64,000 bases of DNA. Source: an uncultured Acetatifactor sp. (GTDB lineage: Bacteria; Bacillota; Clostridia; Lachnospirales; Lachnospiraceae). Positions within the stretch are counted from its first letter, which is position 1. Every line of letters starts with the position of its first letter. Position numbers and translations under genes: made by a program. The stretch spans positions 82,473 to 146,472 of the forward strand of contig CAKRRD010000002.1 of assembly GCA_934394815.1 (NCBI GenBank), read 5' to 3'. The notes below the pieces were generated by a model. The model searched no databases and was not told where the DNA came from. It worked only from the letters and a program-made list of their open reading frames with translations. Shown here piece by piece: positions 18,089-25,517 of this stretch.

Positions 18089-18844
18089 CTAATGATACAG
18101 ACCCAGATACCACTGTAAGAATTCATTCCCCCAGAGAACGGCAACTGCCACTCCTGCGGAGAGATACGGTCCCATGGCGAGGACATGTCCTTCGCCGCTT
18201 ACTTTCATACGGATCAGATGGATCACGGAACCAATGATACATCCCAGTAAAAATGCGAAAATAATCAATTTCCAGCCGAGCAGCAGTCCGCAGACCGCCA
18301 TCAGCTTCACATCACCGCCGCCGATGGCCCGGCCACCGGTTGCATAATACAGAATAAGTAAAAATACACTGACACACAGGAAGCCGATCAGGAAATCCAG
18401 CCACTGTGTATAGTGGAAGGCTCCATGGATCAGCCCCAGCGTCAGTATAAATAAGTTAAATCCCACAGGGATCTCATATGTTCTGAAATCAATCACACTT
18501 AAAGCAAGAAGTGCACTAAACAACAAGCAGTAGACTAGGGAATCCACGCTCATCCCATATTTCCAGAATACGATCAGGTACAGCACTCCGTTCAGTGCCT
18601 CGATGACGGGGTACTGAACGGAAATGTGTGCCTTACATTTCCGACATCTGCCTCCCAGCGCCAGGTAGCTGAAAAGAGGTACGAGGTCGTACCATTTCAG
18701 TTGGTAACCGCAGTTCATGCAGTGAGACCTGGTCGTCACAATATTCTCTTTGTTGGGAATGCGGTAGATCAACACGTTGAGGAAACTACCGATTACGATG
18801 CCATAGAGGAAAACCACTATGTAGAGTAAAATTGTAGGGAGCAT
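18089..18844 (-). CDS. pilD: Prepilin peptidase / N-methyltransferase
   Basis: 251 residues, A24 family aspartic membrane protease that cleaves prepilin leaders and methylates the new N-terminus. It shows the zinc-type Cys tetrad CMNCG...CRKCK in the methyltransferase loop, the first catalytic Asp in SVIDFRTYEIP and the second in AIGGGDVKLMA, with about seven hydrophobic helices. It sits between the major pilin and the PilM-PilN gene. Substrates are the pilins and pseudopilins of this operon. Confidence 0.95.
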   Translation of the reverse strand: MLPTILLYIVVFLYGIVIGSFLNVLIYRIPNKENIVTTRSHCMNCGYQLKWYDLVPLFSYLALGGRCRKCKAHISVQYPVIEALNGVLYLIVFWKYGMSVDSLVYCLLFSALLALSVIDFRTYEIPVGFNLFILTLGLIHGAFHYTQWLDFLIGFLCVSVFLLILYYATGGRAIGGGDVKLMAVCGLLLGWKLIIFAFLLGCIIGSVIHLIRMKVSGEGHVLAMGPYLSAGVAVAVLWGNEFLQWYLGLYH

Positions 18845-18863
18845 GTCGGTTGCCTTTCAAGAA

Positions 18864-19331
18864 TTAGTTAGCTGCCTTATAAGCTGCAGCACCTGCTTCA
18901 GTTGTCAAATCGTACAATGTGCTTGCATCATCATTTCCAACGAATACCTGCGCAGTTCCTTCGGAAACATCTGCAAATACATAAAACTTAGTAATACCTG
19001 TAGCTGTTCCAGATACTGTAGGTGCGCTGCTAACGGTCGTAGGCACTGTTCCAGGGGTTGAAGCATCATTTACTTTGTTACCTGTGATTTCTGCAGGAGC
19101 AGTTGCAGATGTACCAAGATCTGCAGTAATCTGATTATCTGCGATATCAGTTAAATATGCAGTCTGTAAGTTTGCGGCTGCCTGAATATCTTTAGATCTT
19201 CTAGACTGTTCTACATACTTAATGAACTGAGGTGCTAATACACCAACCAGTACTGCCATAATAGCAATAACGATAATCAGTTCTACCAGGGAGAAACCTT
19301 TGTTTGTTAAGCTCTTCTGTTTCTTGTTCAT
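18864..19331 (-). CDS. pilA: Major type IV pilin
   Basis: 155 residues. Leader MNKKQKSLTNKG, then FSLVELIIVIAIMAVLVGVLAPQF with Glu +5 and a long N-terminal helix ending KYVEQSRRSKDIQAA, exactly the type IVa pilin pattern. The C-terminal head is small and rich in Thr/Ala/Ser and has no cysteine pair for a disulphide D-region, common in Clostridia pilins. RBS AAAAGGAG before ATG. It is the only small pilin here without a large head, so probably the fibre subunit. Confidence 0.93.
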   Translation of the reverse strand: MNKKQKSLTNKGFSLVELIIVIAIMAVLVGVLAPQFIKYVEQSRRSKDIQAAANLQTAYLTDIADNQITADLGTSATAPAEITGNKVNDASTPGTVPTTVSSAPTVSGTATGITKFYVFADVSEGTAQVFVGNDDASTLYDLTTEAGAAAYKAAN

Positions 19332-19435
19332 AATAACATTCTCCTTTTTATGTGTTTTTTAATTTCAGGGTAGTAAGTTTTCCGCCCCATTTATTAATTA
19401 TCACTCTGTCCCTACACAGAGCGGATAATTCAAAT

Positions 19436-20650
19436 TTATAAACTATCAAGTGCAGTATACATAGCCATCATCGGCATCATACAAGCTGCAATCAGGCCAC
19501 CAACTACGATAGCCAATACAACAATAATCAGTGGTTCCATTGCTGCCATCAACGACTGTACTGCCATTTCTACTTCTTCATCATAATAATCTGCAAGCTT
19601 GTCCAGCATTTCTTCCGTATTACCGGATTCTTCACCGATGCGAATCATCTGATATACCATAGGAGGGAATAATCCACTCTCCTGCAAGGGTCTGGATAGA
19701 GGCATACCAATCGTTATCTCTTCCTTGGCATCCTGCATTGCCTCTTTAAAATAGACATTATTCATAACTCCGGATACAATATCCACTGCTTCAATTAATG
19801 GTATGCCAGCTCCAAGCAAAGTGCTCATAGTTCGTGCCATCATAGATGAAGCTGACTTTGTTGTAAGCTTTCCAATCAACGGAGTTTTTAAAGCAATCTT
19901 TCCAAAAAAGTGTTTTCCTGCACCCGTTTGTGCAAAAGCCCGAATTGCAAACACTATCGCTACAATTACCGGAATAATAATAAACCAATAGTTGATAATA
20001 CCATGGCTTAAATTCACATAGAACTGAGTAATCCAAGGGAGTTCTGTTCCCAGTTGTGAAAACATCTCCTCATAATTCGGGATTACTACTACCAACATCA
20101 CAATTGTAACAATGACAGCTACAAGTGCAACCGCAATCGGGTAAATCATTGCTTTTTTTACCATTGCCTGTGTCTTATGAGACCGCTCCAACTGCTTTGC
20201 TACTCTTTCCAGCGCAATCTCCAGACTACCGGATGCCTCACCCGCAGCCACCATATTCACCATAATCCCCGGGAACACCTTCGGATGTTCCGCCATGGAA
20301 TCCGCCAGGGTCTCACCTTTTTCCACACTGATGCGGACTTCCTTCAGTGCCTCCTGCAATCTCTTATTCTCCGTCTGCTCGCAGAGCATTTTCAGAGACT
20401 CCAAGATGCTTACGCCCGCTTTGGTCATGCTGACGAACTGGCGGCACATGACGCTTAAATCCCTGGCCTTGGGCCATCCGCCGATCTGGATGTCGATGTC
20501 TTTCGTCAGGAAGCTCTGTTCTCCCAGATCGATAACGGTCAGTTCCTGCCTTCTCAGTTCTGCCATTGCCAGATCTTTGTTATCCGCTTCCAAACTTCCC
20601 TTTACTTCTTTTCCAGCCTTTGTGATGGCTCTGTAGCCATAGGTCGCCAT
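19436..20650 (-). CDS. pilC: Type IV pilus platform protein (GspF/PilC)
   Basis: 404 residues with two tandem T2SSF domains. MATYGYRAITKAGKEVKGSL opens it; FVSMTKAGVSILESLKML and ARTMSTLLGAGIPLIEAVDIV are the paired GspF motifs, each followed by transmembrane helices. It ends with YDEEVEMAVQSLMAAMEPLIIVVLAIVVGG. ATG at 20650 has GGAGGGAAGG upstream; the TTG five codons earlier lies within that RBS. Works with PilB to extrude pilin. Confidence 0.94.
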   Translation of the reverse strand: MATYGYRAITKAGKEVKGSLEADNKDLAMAELRRQELTVIDLGEQSFLTKDIDIQIGGWPKARDLSVMCRQFVSMTKAGVSILESLKMLCEQTENKRLQEALKEVRISVEKGETLADSMAEHPKVFPGIMVNMVAAGEASGSLEIALERVAKQLERSHKTQAMVKKAMIYPIAVALVAVIVTIVMLVVVIPNYEEMFSQLGTELPWITQFYVNLSHGIINYWFIIIPVIVAIVFAIRAFAQTGAGKHFFGKIALKTPLIGKLTTKSASSMMARTMSTLLGAGIPLIEAVDIVSGVMNNVYFKEAMQDAKEEITIGMPLSRPLQESGLFPPMVYQMIRIGEESGNTEEMLDKLADYYDEEVEMAVQSLMAAMEPLIIVVLAIVVGGLIAACMMPMMAMYTALDSL

Positions 20651-20712
20651 GTGCCTTCCCTCCAATACGTCTCTATCTTTAACTTTCTCCCCAACTATGT
20701 AAGACGGGCCCC

Positions 20713-20728
20713 GGTCCTGAAAAGGACC
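20713..20728 (-). promoter_or_regulatory. Small hairpin in the pilB-pilC intergenic region
   Basis: GGTCCT-GAAA-AGGACC on the plus strand (TTTC loop in the mRNA) is a 6-bp hairpin in the 141-bp gap between pilB and pilC. It has no T run in the direction of transcription, so it is not an obvious terminator; it could act as an mRNA stability or processing element. On the plus strand it is followed by TTTTTG. Confidence 0.35.
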
Positions 20729-20791
20729 AGGTTTTTGAAAATTTTTATAAATTTTGATAAATTTCTATAAAATATTGCGGTTTTTATAGAA

Positions 20792-22483
20792 TTATACGTC
20801 AAATGATACTTTTACCATCTCGGAGAAGGAGGTGGTGCCATCCAGTACGTAGTCCGTGGCACTCATACGCAGGGTATGCATTCCCTCTTTCAGTGCCTCT
20901 TCCTTTAAGACATCGGCACCCTCCCGCTTACTGATTATATTTTTCAGCTTCGGTGTGATCTGCATGATCTCGTAGACACCGATTCGGCCCTTGAAGCCGG
21001 TGTTGTCGCATTTGCTGCAGCCGCATGGTTCGTAGATCGTTACGTTTTCCTCTTCCTTCAGGCCCATGAATTCTTTTTCATCCTTGGTGGCCTGCTTCGG
21101 CTTCTTGCAGAAGGGGCAGAGTCTGCGGACCAGTCGCTGGGCGATAACGCCGATGACGGAATCTGCGATTAGGTAGGACTCAATCCCCATATCCTCCAGA
21201 CGGGTGATGGTGCTGGCGGAGGAGTTGGTATGCAGGGTACTGACCACCAGATGTCCGGTGATGGACGCCTGCACGGCGATGCTGGCGGTCTCCTGATCTC
21301 GGATCTCACCGATCATGATGATATCCGGGTCCTGTCGCAGGATGGAACGCAGTGCCGTTGCGAAGGTGAGGTCTGCCTTGGTGTTGACCTGTACCTGGTT
21401 GATACCGTCGATGTTCGCTTCGACAGGATCTTCAACGGTGATGATGTTCACGTCTTCTTTGTTCAGTTCACTCAGGGCGGTATACAGGGTGGTGGACTTA
21501 CCACTTCCGGTCGGTCCGGTTACCAGAATGATACCGTGAGGATTTTTCAGGATGTAGTCGAACTGTTTTAATTCGTAGGGTTTGAAGCCTAACTGGCTCT
21601 TGTCGCGGTTCAGTGCACTCTTCGCAGCAAGACGCATTACGACTTTTTCCCCGTATACGGTCGGCAGGACGGATACACGGATATCGTATTCCACACGGTC
21701 TACCACTTGGGTGATACGGCCGTCCTGGGGCTTTCTCTTCTCGGAGATGTCCATGCCGCCGATGATCTTGATACGGGCGATGATGGCGGACAGTACGTTG
21801 ACACCGTATCTCGCTCTCTCATAGAGGGCACCGTCGATACGGTAACGGACACGGATGATATTTTCCATGGGTTCGATATGGATATCGGACGCACGCTGGC
21901 GGACGGCTTTCTCGATCATATCCTTGACCAGCATTACGATGGGGGAGCTGTTGATGTTCTCTTCCGTGGCGATATCTTCCACCACGTCCAGCTTCTTCTC
22001 TTTCGCGTAAGCGGCCAGTGCCTCGGTTACTTCTTCCTGTCCGAAGTATTTATCGATGGCCAGCATGATGCTGCGGGTGGTGGCTACTACCGGCTCTACC
22101 TGAAAGTTTGTGATGATATTGATATCGTCAATGGCGTTGTAATCCAGCGGATCCGCCATGGCTACCATCAGGACGTTGAAATTGTTCTCCTTGTAGGCGA
22201 AGGGGAATATCTTATTCTTCTTCAGGACGTTGACCGGTACCAGATCCAGTACTTCCTTGTCCACGTTGGTGCTCTGCAGATCCACCATCTCGATATCCAG
22301 CTGTCTGCTTAACGCTCTGGCCAGATCATCCTCCGATACGATACCCTCATCTACCAGAAATTCTCCCAGCTTTTTCCCCTGTCTGTTCGGGTTGTCCAGC
22401 GCCTGCTGCAGCTGGTCATTGGTGATCACCCCGCTATTTACCAGCAATTCTCCCAAACGAACTTTTTTTCTGCCTGTTTCCAT
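20792..22483 (-). CDS. pilB: Type IV pilus extension ATPase with MshEN-like N-terminus
   Basis: 563 residues. N-terminal MshEN/T2SSE_N domain (about 8-150) has two RLG/LG repeats: RLGELLVNSGVI then KLGEFLVDEGIVSEDDLARALSRQ, the pattern known to bind c-di-GMP in MshE-type ATPases; the first repeat lacks the usual Gln (LDNP). The ATPase domain has Walker A GPTGSGKSTT, an Asp box near TVEDPVE, Walker B IIMIGEIRD and His box VVSTLHTN. The zinc-binding Cys tetrad CPFC...CGCSKC is present. It is the promoter-proximal pilus gene; leader of about 105 nt holds a TTGTAGC/GCTACAA hairpin and repeated ACGATAAGA. Powers pilin polymerisation. Confidence 0.95.
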   Translation of the reverse strand: METGRKKVRLGELLVNSGVITNDQLQQALDNPNRQGKKLGEFLVDEGIVSEDDLARALSRQLDIEMVDLQSTNVDKEVLDLVPVNVLKKNKIFPFAYKENNFNVLMVAMADPLDYNAIDDINIITNFQVEPVVATTRSIMLAIDKYFGQEEVTEALAAYAKEKKLDVVEDIATEENINSSPIVMLVKDMIEKAVRQRASDIHIEPMENIIRVRYRIDGALYERARYGVNVLSAIIARIKIIGGMDISEKRKPQDGRITQVVDRVEYDIRVSVLPTVYGEKVVMRLAAKSALNRDKSQLGFKPYELKQFDYILKNPHGIILVTGPTGSGKSTTLYTALSELNKEDVNIITVEDPVEANIDGINQVQVNTKADLTFATALRSILRQDPDIIMIGEIRDQETASIAVQASITGHLVVSTLHTNSSASTITRLEDMGIESYLIADSVIGVIAQRLVRRLCPFCKKPKQATKDEKEFMGLKEEENVTIYEPCGCSKCDNTGFKGRIGVYEIMQITPKLKNIISKREGADVLKEEALKEGMHTLRMSATDYVLDGTTSFSEMVKVSFDV

Positions 22484-22594
22484 AAATTCTCACCTGTTAC
22501 TCTTATCGTCATTCTTATCGTTACTTGGAAATATTTGTCTAATTGTAGCATTTTTTAGCTACAAATCACAAATATTTTGTCTCAATATGGGGAT

Positions 22595-22622
22595 ATTATA
22601 GCATATTTTGAGTGTATGTAAA
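22595..22622 (-). promoter_or_regulatory. Promoter of the pilus operon
   Basis: TTTACA, 16-bp spacer, TATAAT with a TGC just before the -10 (extended -10 type), about 105 bp before the pilB start codon. No known c-di-GMP riboswitch pattern is visible in the short leader. Confidence 0.7.
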
Positions 22623-22657
22623 ATGTTTTTGGTACTTTTGTTGCAATTTCTGCGAAA
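22622..22657. repeat. Left direct repeat flanking the type III TA cassette
   Basis: 36 bp matching 23239-23274 at about 31 of 36 positions; the core 22634-22657 differs at a single base of 24. It lies just past the toxin remnant's stop codon and overlaps the pilB -35. A shorter relative (TTTCGCAGAAATT... CAAAAGT on the minus strand) is at 59715-59745. Confidence 0.6.
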
Positions 22658-22658
22658 T

Positions 22659-23030
22659 TTATATTCCCAACTCCTGATGAAAATACATGAGTGGTGAATA
22701 AGCATATCTTCTTTGGAACTCCTGAGGATCCATTTTCTTGCTGCCTGTTATATGTTGCACGTATTCTTCCACAAATATCATTCCTTCTTTTTTGATTCTT
22801 TCCAGATGTTTTATGGTCTCATTAAATTCATCTTTATCGATAAGGGCGTCTTTCGTATCCATATATTCACTTTTGGTTATAATAACTATTTTGGTGTAAT
22901 CAAGACCCGATCTATGCTTCTGGGATCTCTGAGTTTTCTTGAATCTGAAAGAATAGGGATGTGATATTTCACTTCGATATGGTATGCATATGTAATAATC
23001 ATAATGGGATTGGAAAAGCAGGCAATAATA
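22659..23030 (-). pseudogene. 5'-truncated type III toxin (TenpIN/CptIN-like endoribonuclease) remnant
   Basis: The frame stays open for 123 codons from just after an in-frame TAG at 23031-23033 to the stop at 22659, but the first ATG is only at 22862 and has a poor RBS. The reading gives YYICIPYRSEISHPYSF, RSGLDYTKIVIITKSEY, DKDEFNETIKHLERIKKE and a C-terminal YSPLMYFHQELGI, which resemble type III (TenpIN/CptIN) RNA-cleaving toxins as I know them. Full toxins are around 150-190 residues with an N-terminal region before the HPYSF-like block; here the coding starts directly after the terminator T run, so about 40-60 N-terminal residues and the RBS are gone. The family call depends on recall and on the RNA repeats upstream. 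A 67-residue protein from 22862 might still be made. Confidence 0.6.
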
Positions 23031-23031
23031 C

Positions 23032-23060
23032 TAAAAAACGAGAGGCTGTTCAGCCTCTCG
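23032..23060 (-). terminator. Intrinsic terminator between antitoxin RNA and toxin remnant
   Basis: CGAGAGGCTG and CAGCCTCTCG form a perfect 10-bp inverted repeat (effective loop of four) followed by six T in the minus direction. In type III loci such a terminator regulates the ratio of antitoxin RNA to toxin mRNA. Confidence 0.9.
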
Positions 23061-23073
23061 CCAAATCCTTCAT

Positions 23074-23177
23074 CACTCGGTCAGTTTTTATTTTACCGTC
23101 CTGTCAGAACCGTCACAGGACTCATCGCCCGGTCAAATTTTATATTACCGTCCTGTCAGAACCGCCACAGGACTCAT
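23074..23177 (-). repeat. Two tandem 52-bp antitoxin repeats
   Basis: Units at 23126-23177 and 23074-23125 start ATGAGTCCTGTG on the minus strand and differ at a handful of positions (for example GGCGG against GACGG), keeping the stem and the CGGT/ACCG pairing. A few bases of a third unit (ATGA) follow before the terminator. Confidence 0.9.
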
Positions 23178-23211
23178 TCGATAGATGAAGAAGAACTCTG
23201 TTCTTAATATC

Positions 23212-23240
23212 AGTATATACAGTTTTTGCAGAAAAAGCAA
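23212..23240 (-). promoter_or_regulatory. Promoter of the type III antitoxin RNA
   Basis: TTGCTT, 17-bp spacer, TATACT, placing the start of transcription about 28 bp before the first repeat. Confidence 0.75.
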
Positions 23241-23274
23241 TGTATTTTTAACTTTTGTTTCAATTTCTGCGAAA
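23239..23274. repeat. Right direct repeat flanking the type III TA cassette
   Basis: Partner of 22622-22657 in the same orientation; distance between copies is 617 bp, enclosing promoter, antitoxin, terminator and toxin remnant. The inner end contributes part of the antitoxin -35. Confidence 0.6.
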
Positions 23275-23377
23275 AACATTTTTATTGCTTTCTCTCCTGT
23301 TACACGATACAATTATTCTATCTAAATTAAAAAACTTCTAAATATGCCAATTCTTCGGCGAATTTTCCCACTGTTTA

Positions 23378-23406
23378 TTGACTTCACGTATTATACGTGT
23401 TACTTT
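23378..23406 (+). promoter_or_regulatory. hicAB promoter with embedded palindromic operator
   Basis: TTGACT, 17-bp spacer, TACTTT. The spacer contains CACGTAT-T-ATACGTG (23385-23399), a perfect 7+1+7 palindrome, well placed for autorepression by HicB. Confidence 0.75.
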
Positions 23407-23424
23407 AAGAAAGGAGAACTAATT

Positions 23425-23540
23425 ATGCGTTTTCGCGAGTTAGAGCGAATAGTTCAGGAAAAGTTACGGTTCCCAATCATAGAGGTGATATTCCTCTGCG
23501 AGTTGTTAATTCTATTTTGAAACAGGCTGGGCTAAAATAA
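23425..23540 (+). pseudogene. hicA: hicA mRNA interferase toxin gene with internal deletion
   Basis: The start is intact: AAAGGAG then ATG and MRFRELERIVQE, the HicA N-terminus. The end is intact but in another frame: VTVPNHRGDIPLRVVNSILKQAGLK then TAA at 23538. About 65-70 bp between them is missing, which removes the dsRBD-like centre with the catalytic GSH histidine and shifts the frame. HicA proteins are about 60 residues. As it stands, translation from the ATG stops at a TGA after about 31 codons with a garbled tail. The toxin is therefore dead while hicB downstream is whole. Confidence 0.85.
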
Positions 23541-23570
23541 TATAGAACAGCCATTGAAAGGAGTGATCTT

Positions 23571-23975
23571 ATGAATTATATATATCCGGCTATTTTTTAT
23601 CCGGAAACAGATGGAAAATACTCTGTCATTTTTCCGGATCTTAACGATCTCGCCACTTATGGTGACAATCTTGCCGATGCTTTTGCCATGGCGCAGGAAG
23701 CCTGCGCGCAGTACCTGTTCACGTCTCTGCGGGACGGTGACATGCTTCCTGCTCCCACTCCAATTAATGCGGTAAAATCAGATGACCCTACCGCATTAAT
23801 AAATCTTATCTGTGTGAATTTGGATAATTACGCCCGCGCCTATGATGACAGAGCCGTCAAAAAGACGTTGACTATCCCGGCATGGTTAAACACCGCCTGT
23901 GATAATTGCGGTATCAATTATTCTAAAGTTCTAAAAGACGCTCTCATCGCCAAGCTGCAGCAAGTACAAATGTGA
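23571..23975 (+). CDS. hicB: HicB family antitoxin
   Basis: 134 residues. N-terminal partially degraded RNase H-like HicB domain (YPAIFYPETDGKYSVIFPDLNDLATYGDNLADAFAMAQEA) that binds and inhibits HicA, and a C-terminal ribbon-helix-helix-type segment (KKTLTIPAWLNTACDNCGINYSKVLKDALIAKL) for operator binding. RBS AAAGGAGTGATCTT before ATG. It follows the broken hicA and ends five bases from the convergent GH26 gene. It probably still represses the promoter with the palindrome at 23385-23399. Confidence 0.9.
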   Translation: MNYIYPAIFYPETDGKYSVIFPDLNDLATYGDNLADAFAMAQEACAQYLFTSLRDGDMLPAPTPINAVKSDDPTALINLICVNLDNYARAYDDRAVKKTLTIPAWLNTACDNCGINYSKVLKDALIAKLQQVQM

Positions 23976-23980
23976 CCATG

Positions 23981-24931
23981 TCACAGTGTCACCGCATATT
24001 CGCTGTCGTACATTTTTTTCAGATTTTCTGCGCTGTTGTATTTTTCGCCGATGCAGAATTCCTTGGACCAGGTCATGTAGTAGGCCCAGGGGATTCTGCT
24101 TTTTTGCAGGAATCCGGCATCGGGGAGATAGCCGATCTCTGCCAGGGCGGCTACTTTTTCAGGGGAAGTTGCCGTTATGAGTTTCTCGTAATTTTCCGCA
24201 TAGTCCGTAGCCCGGTACTCCGGGAGGTAGACATCCATGGATACCACATCCACGTAGGAGTCGCCAGGATAGCCTTCCGGCACATCGCTGTTCCATACCC
24301 AGAGGAGGTTGTGCAGATTCTTTTCGCCGGTGTAATATTCGAACATCAGGCGGTACAGTTCTCTGGCGACACCGGAGCCTTTGGCGCCCCACCAGAACCA
24401 GGTGCCGTAGGATTCGTGGAACGGGCGCCAGAGAATGGGGATCTTCTCCTCCTGAAAACGTTGTAAGATTTCGGCGATTACATCCATATCGTGGTAGAAT
24501 GCCGCCTGCTCCGGTGTTCCCTCCCGCAGGACTTCCAGTGCATTGAAATCCGTGTGTTCGGTATAGAAGCTTTTATCTCGCCCTCCCAGCGGGGAGAACC
24601 AGTGAAAGGTAAAGGTGAGGATGCCGCCTGTTCCGACTTCCCGCTGCTTTTTCGCCCACTGCAGTGCCGTCTCCACGGTTCCCTTGTTCTCTTCCACTTC
24701 CCTGAGGCACTCCGGAGAAGCATCGGCATAATTGATATTCGGAGAATACGCCAGCAGTTCGAAGCCCCGCAGCTTCGGTTCTTTCCCGGTGCTCTGCCGG
24801 ATGTATTCTATTTCTTCGCAGGGAATGGTCTGGGTATGCTGCCCGGTGATGATCTGCTTTCCCGCTGTAGTATGAAGATATTCCAATAATGCTCTGGCTT
24901 CTTTTGTTGTCTTGGGGTCTGCTGTTGTCAT
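23981..24931 (-). CDS. Glycoside hydrolase family 26 (beta-mannanase-like), cytoplasmic
   Basis: 316 residues of GH26. Motifs: KQIITGQHTQ near the N-terminus, FTFHWFSPLGG, the acid/base stretch WRPFHESYGTWFWWG with catalytic Glu, VWNSD, and ALAEIG with the nucleophile Glu. There is no signal peptide or carbohydrate-binding module, so it should act inside the cell, on imported manno-oligosaccharides if it is a mannanase. RBS GAAGGAAGAAAAAT before ATG. Upstream lies the 51-bp tandem repeat array instead of a transport operon, so substrate and regulation cannot be read from context. Confidence 0.88.
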   Translation of the reverse strand: MTTADPKTTKEARALLEYLHTTAGKQIITGQHTQTIPCEEIEYIRQSTGKEPKLRGFELLAYSPNINYADASPECLREVEENKGTVETALQWAKKQREVGTGGILTFTFHWFSPLGGRDKSFYTEHTDFNALEVLREGTPEQAAFYHDMDVIAEILQRFQEEKIPILWRPFHESYGTWFWWGAKGSGVARELYRLMFEYYTGEKNLHNLLWVWNSDVPEGYPGDSYVDVVSMDVYLPEYRATDYAENYEKLITATSPEKVAALAEIGYLPDAGFLQKSRIPWAYYMTWSKEFCIGEKYNSAENLKKMYDSEYAVTL

Positions 24932-24975
24932 ATTTTTCTTCCTTCTTATTCTCTTTGGGTATGCTGGAAACTTTT

Positions 24976-25500
24976 TTTGCCATATACCCTTTTCCTTATC
25001 TTGCCCTAGGTATATTCAAGCTTTTTCTCCCTATATACCCACTTTTTTATCTTGCCTTGGGTATATTCAAGCTTTTTCTCCCTATATACCCACTTTCCAC
25101 TTTTGTCTCGGGTATATTCAAGCTTTCTCTCCCTATATACCCACTTTCCACTTTTGTCTCGGGTATATTCAAGCTTTTTCTCCCTATATACCCACTCTCC
25201 ACTCTTGCCCTGGGTATATTCAAGCTTTTTCTCCCTATATACCCACTTTTTTATCTTGCCTCGGGTATATTCAAGCTTTTTCTCCCTATATACCCACTTT
25301 TTTATCTTGCCTCGGGTATATTCAAGCTTTCTCTCCCTATATACCCACTTTCCACTCTTGCCTCGGGTATATTCAAGCTTTTTCTCCCTCCATACCCACT
25401 TTCCACTCTTGCCCTGGGTATATTCAAGCTTTTTCTCCCTATATACCCTTTTTCTAATCCTGCCTTGGGTATGGCATAGCGTTTTCCCGTTGTATACCCT
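24976..25500. repeat. 51-bp tandem repeat array with palindromic units, about nine copies plus degenerate ends
   Basis: Clear unit starts (GGTATATTCAAG) fall at 25009, 25060, 25111, 25162, 25213, 25264, 25315, 25366 and 25417, exactly 51 bp apart, with a degenerate tenth near 25468. Each unit holds GGGTATAT and ATATACCC arms that can form an 8-bp hairpin, joined by a variable ATCTTGCCTCG or CACTTTTGTCTCG linker. Because 51 is a multiple of three and units lack stops in several frames, long ORFs run through on both strands (one reads KSGKWVYREKKLEYTRG-type repeats on the minus strand from a GTG at 25515); no RBS supports translation. The array fills the gap between the flotillin and GH26 genes. 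Confidence 0.9.
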
Positions 25501-25517
25501 CATTTCCAAAAACACAA

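Larger units (their letters stand above)
23032..23205 (-). ncRNA. Type III antitoxin RNA candidate (pseudoknot repeat RNA)
   Basis: A transcript of about 174 nt is predicted from the promoter at 23212-23240 to the terminator at 23032-23060. It contains two 52-nt units, each with GTCCTGT/ACAGGAC stem (7 bp), a loop carrying CGGTT and a downstream GACCG that can pair with it, i.e. an H-type pseudoknot. This is the architecture of type III antitoxins: strong promoter, direct repeats, terminator, toxin gene. No ORF of note lies in it. The 52-nt unit is longer than the roughly 35-48 nt I recall for described families. Confidence 0.65.

Noticed and set aside
20701-20745. Terminator between pilB and pilC
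   Set aside because: The hairpin has T residues only on the plus strand; transcription runs on the minus strand.
22484-22594. c-di-GMP riboswitch upstream of pilB
   Set aside because: The leader is only about 105 nt and lacks the GEMM conserved segments; only a simple 7-bp hairpin is seen.
23074-23177. CRISPR remnant in the antitoxin repeats
   Set aside because: The whole 52-bp unit is repeated, so there is no spacer; promoter and terminator fit a type III antitoxin.
24976-25500. CRISPR array
   Set aside because: Units are contiguous 51-bp repeats with conserved linkers, not repeats separated by unique spacers, and there are no cas genes.
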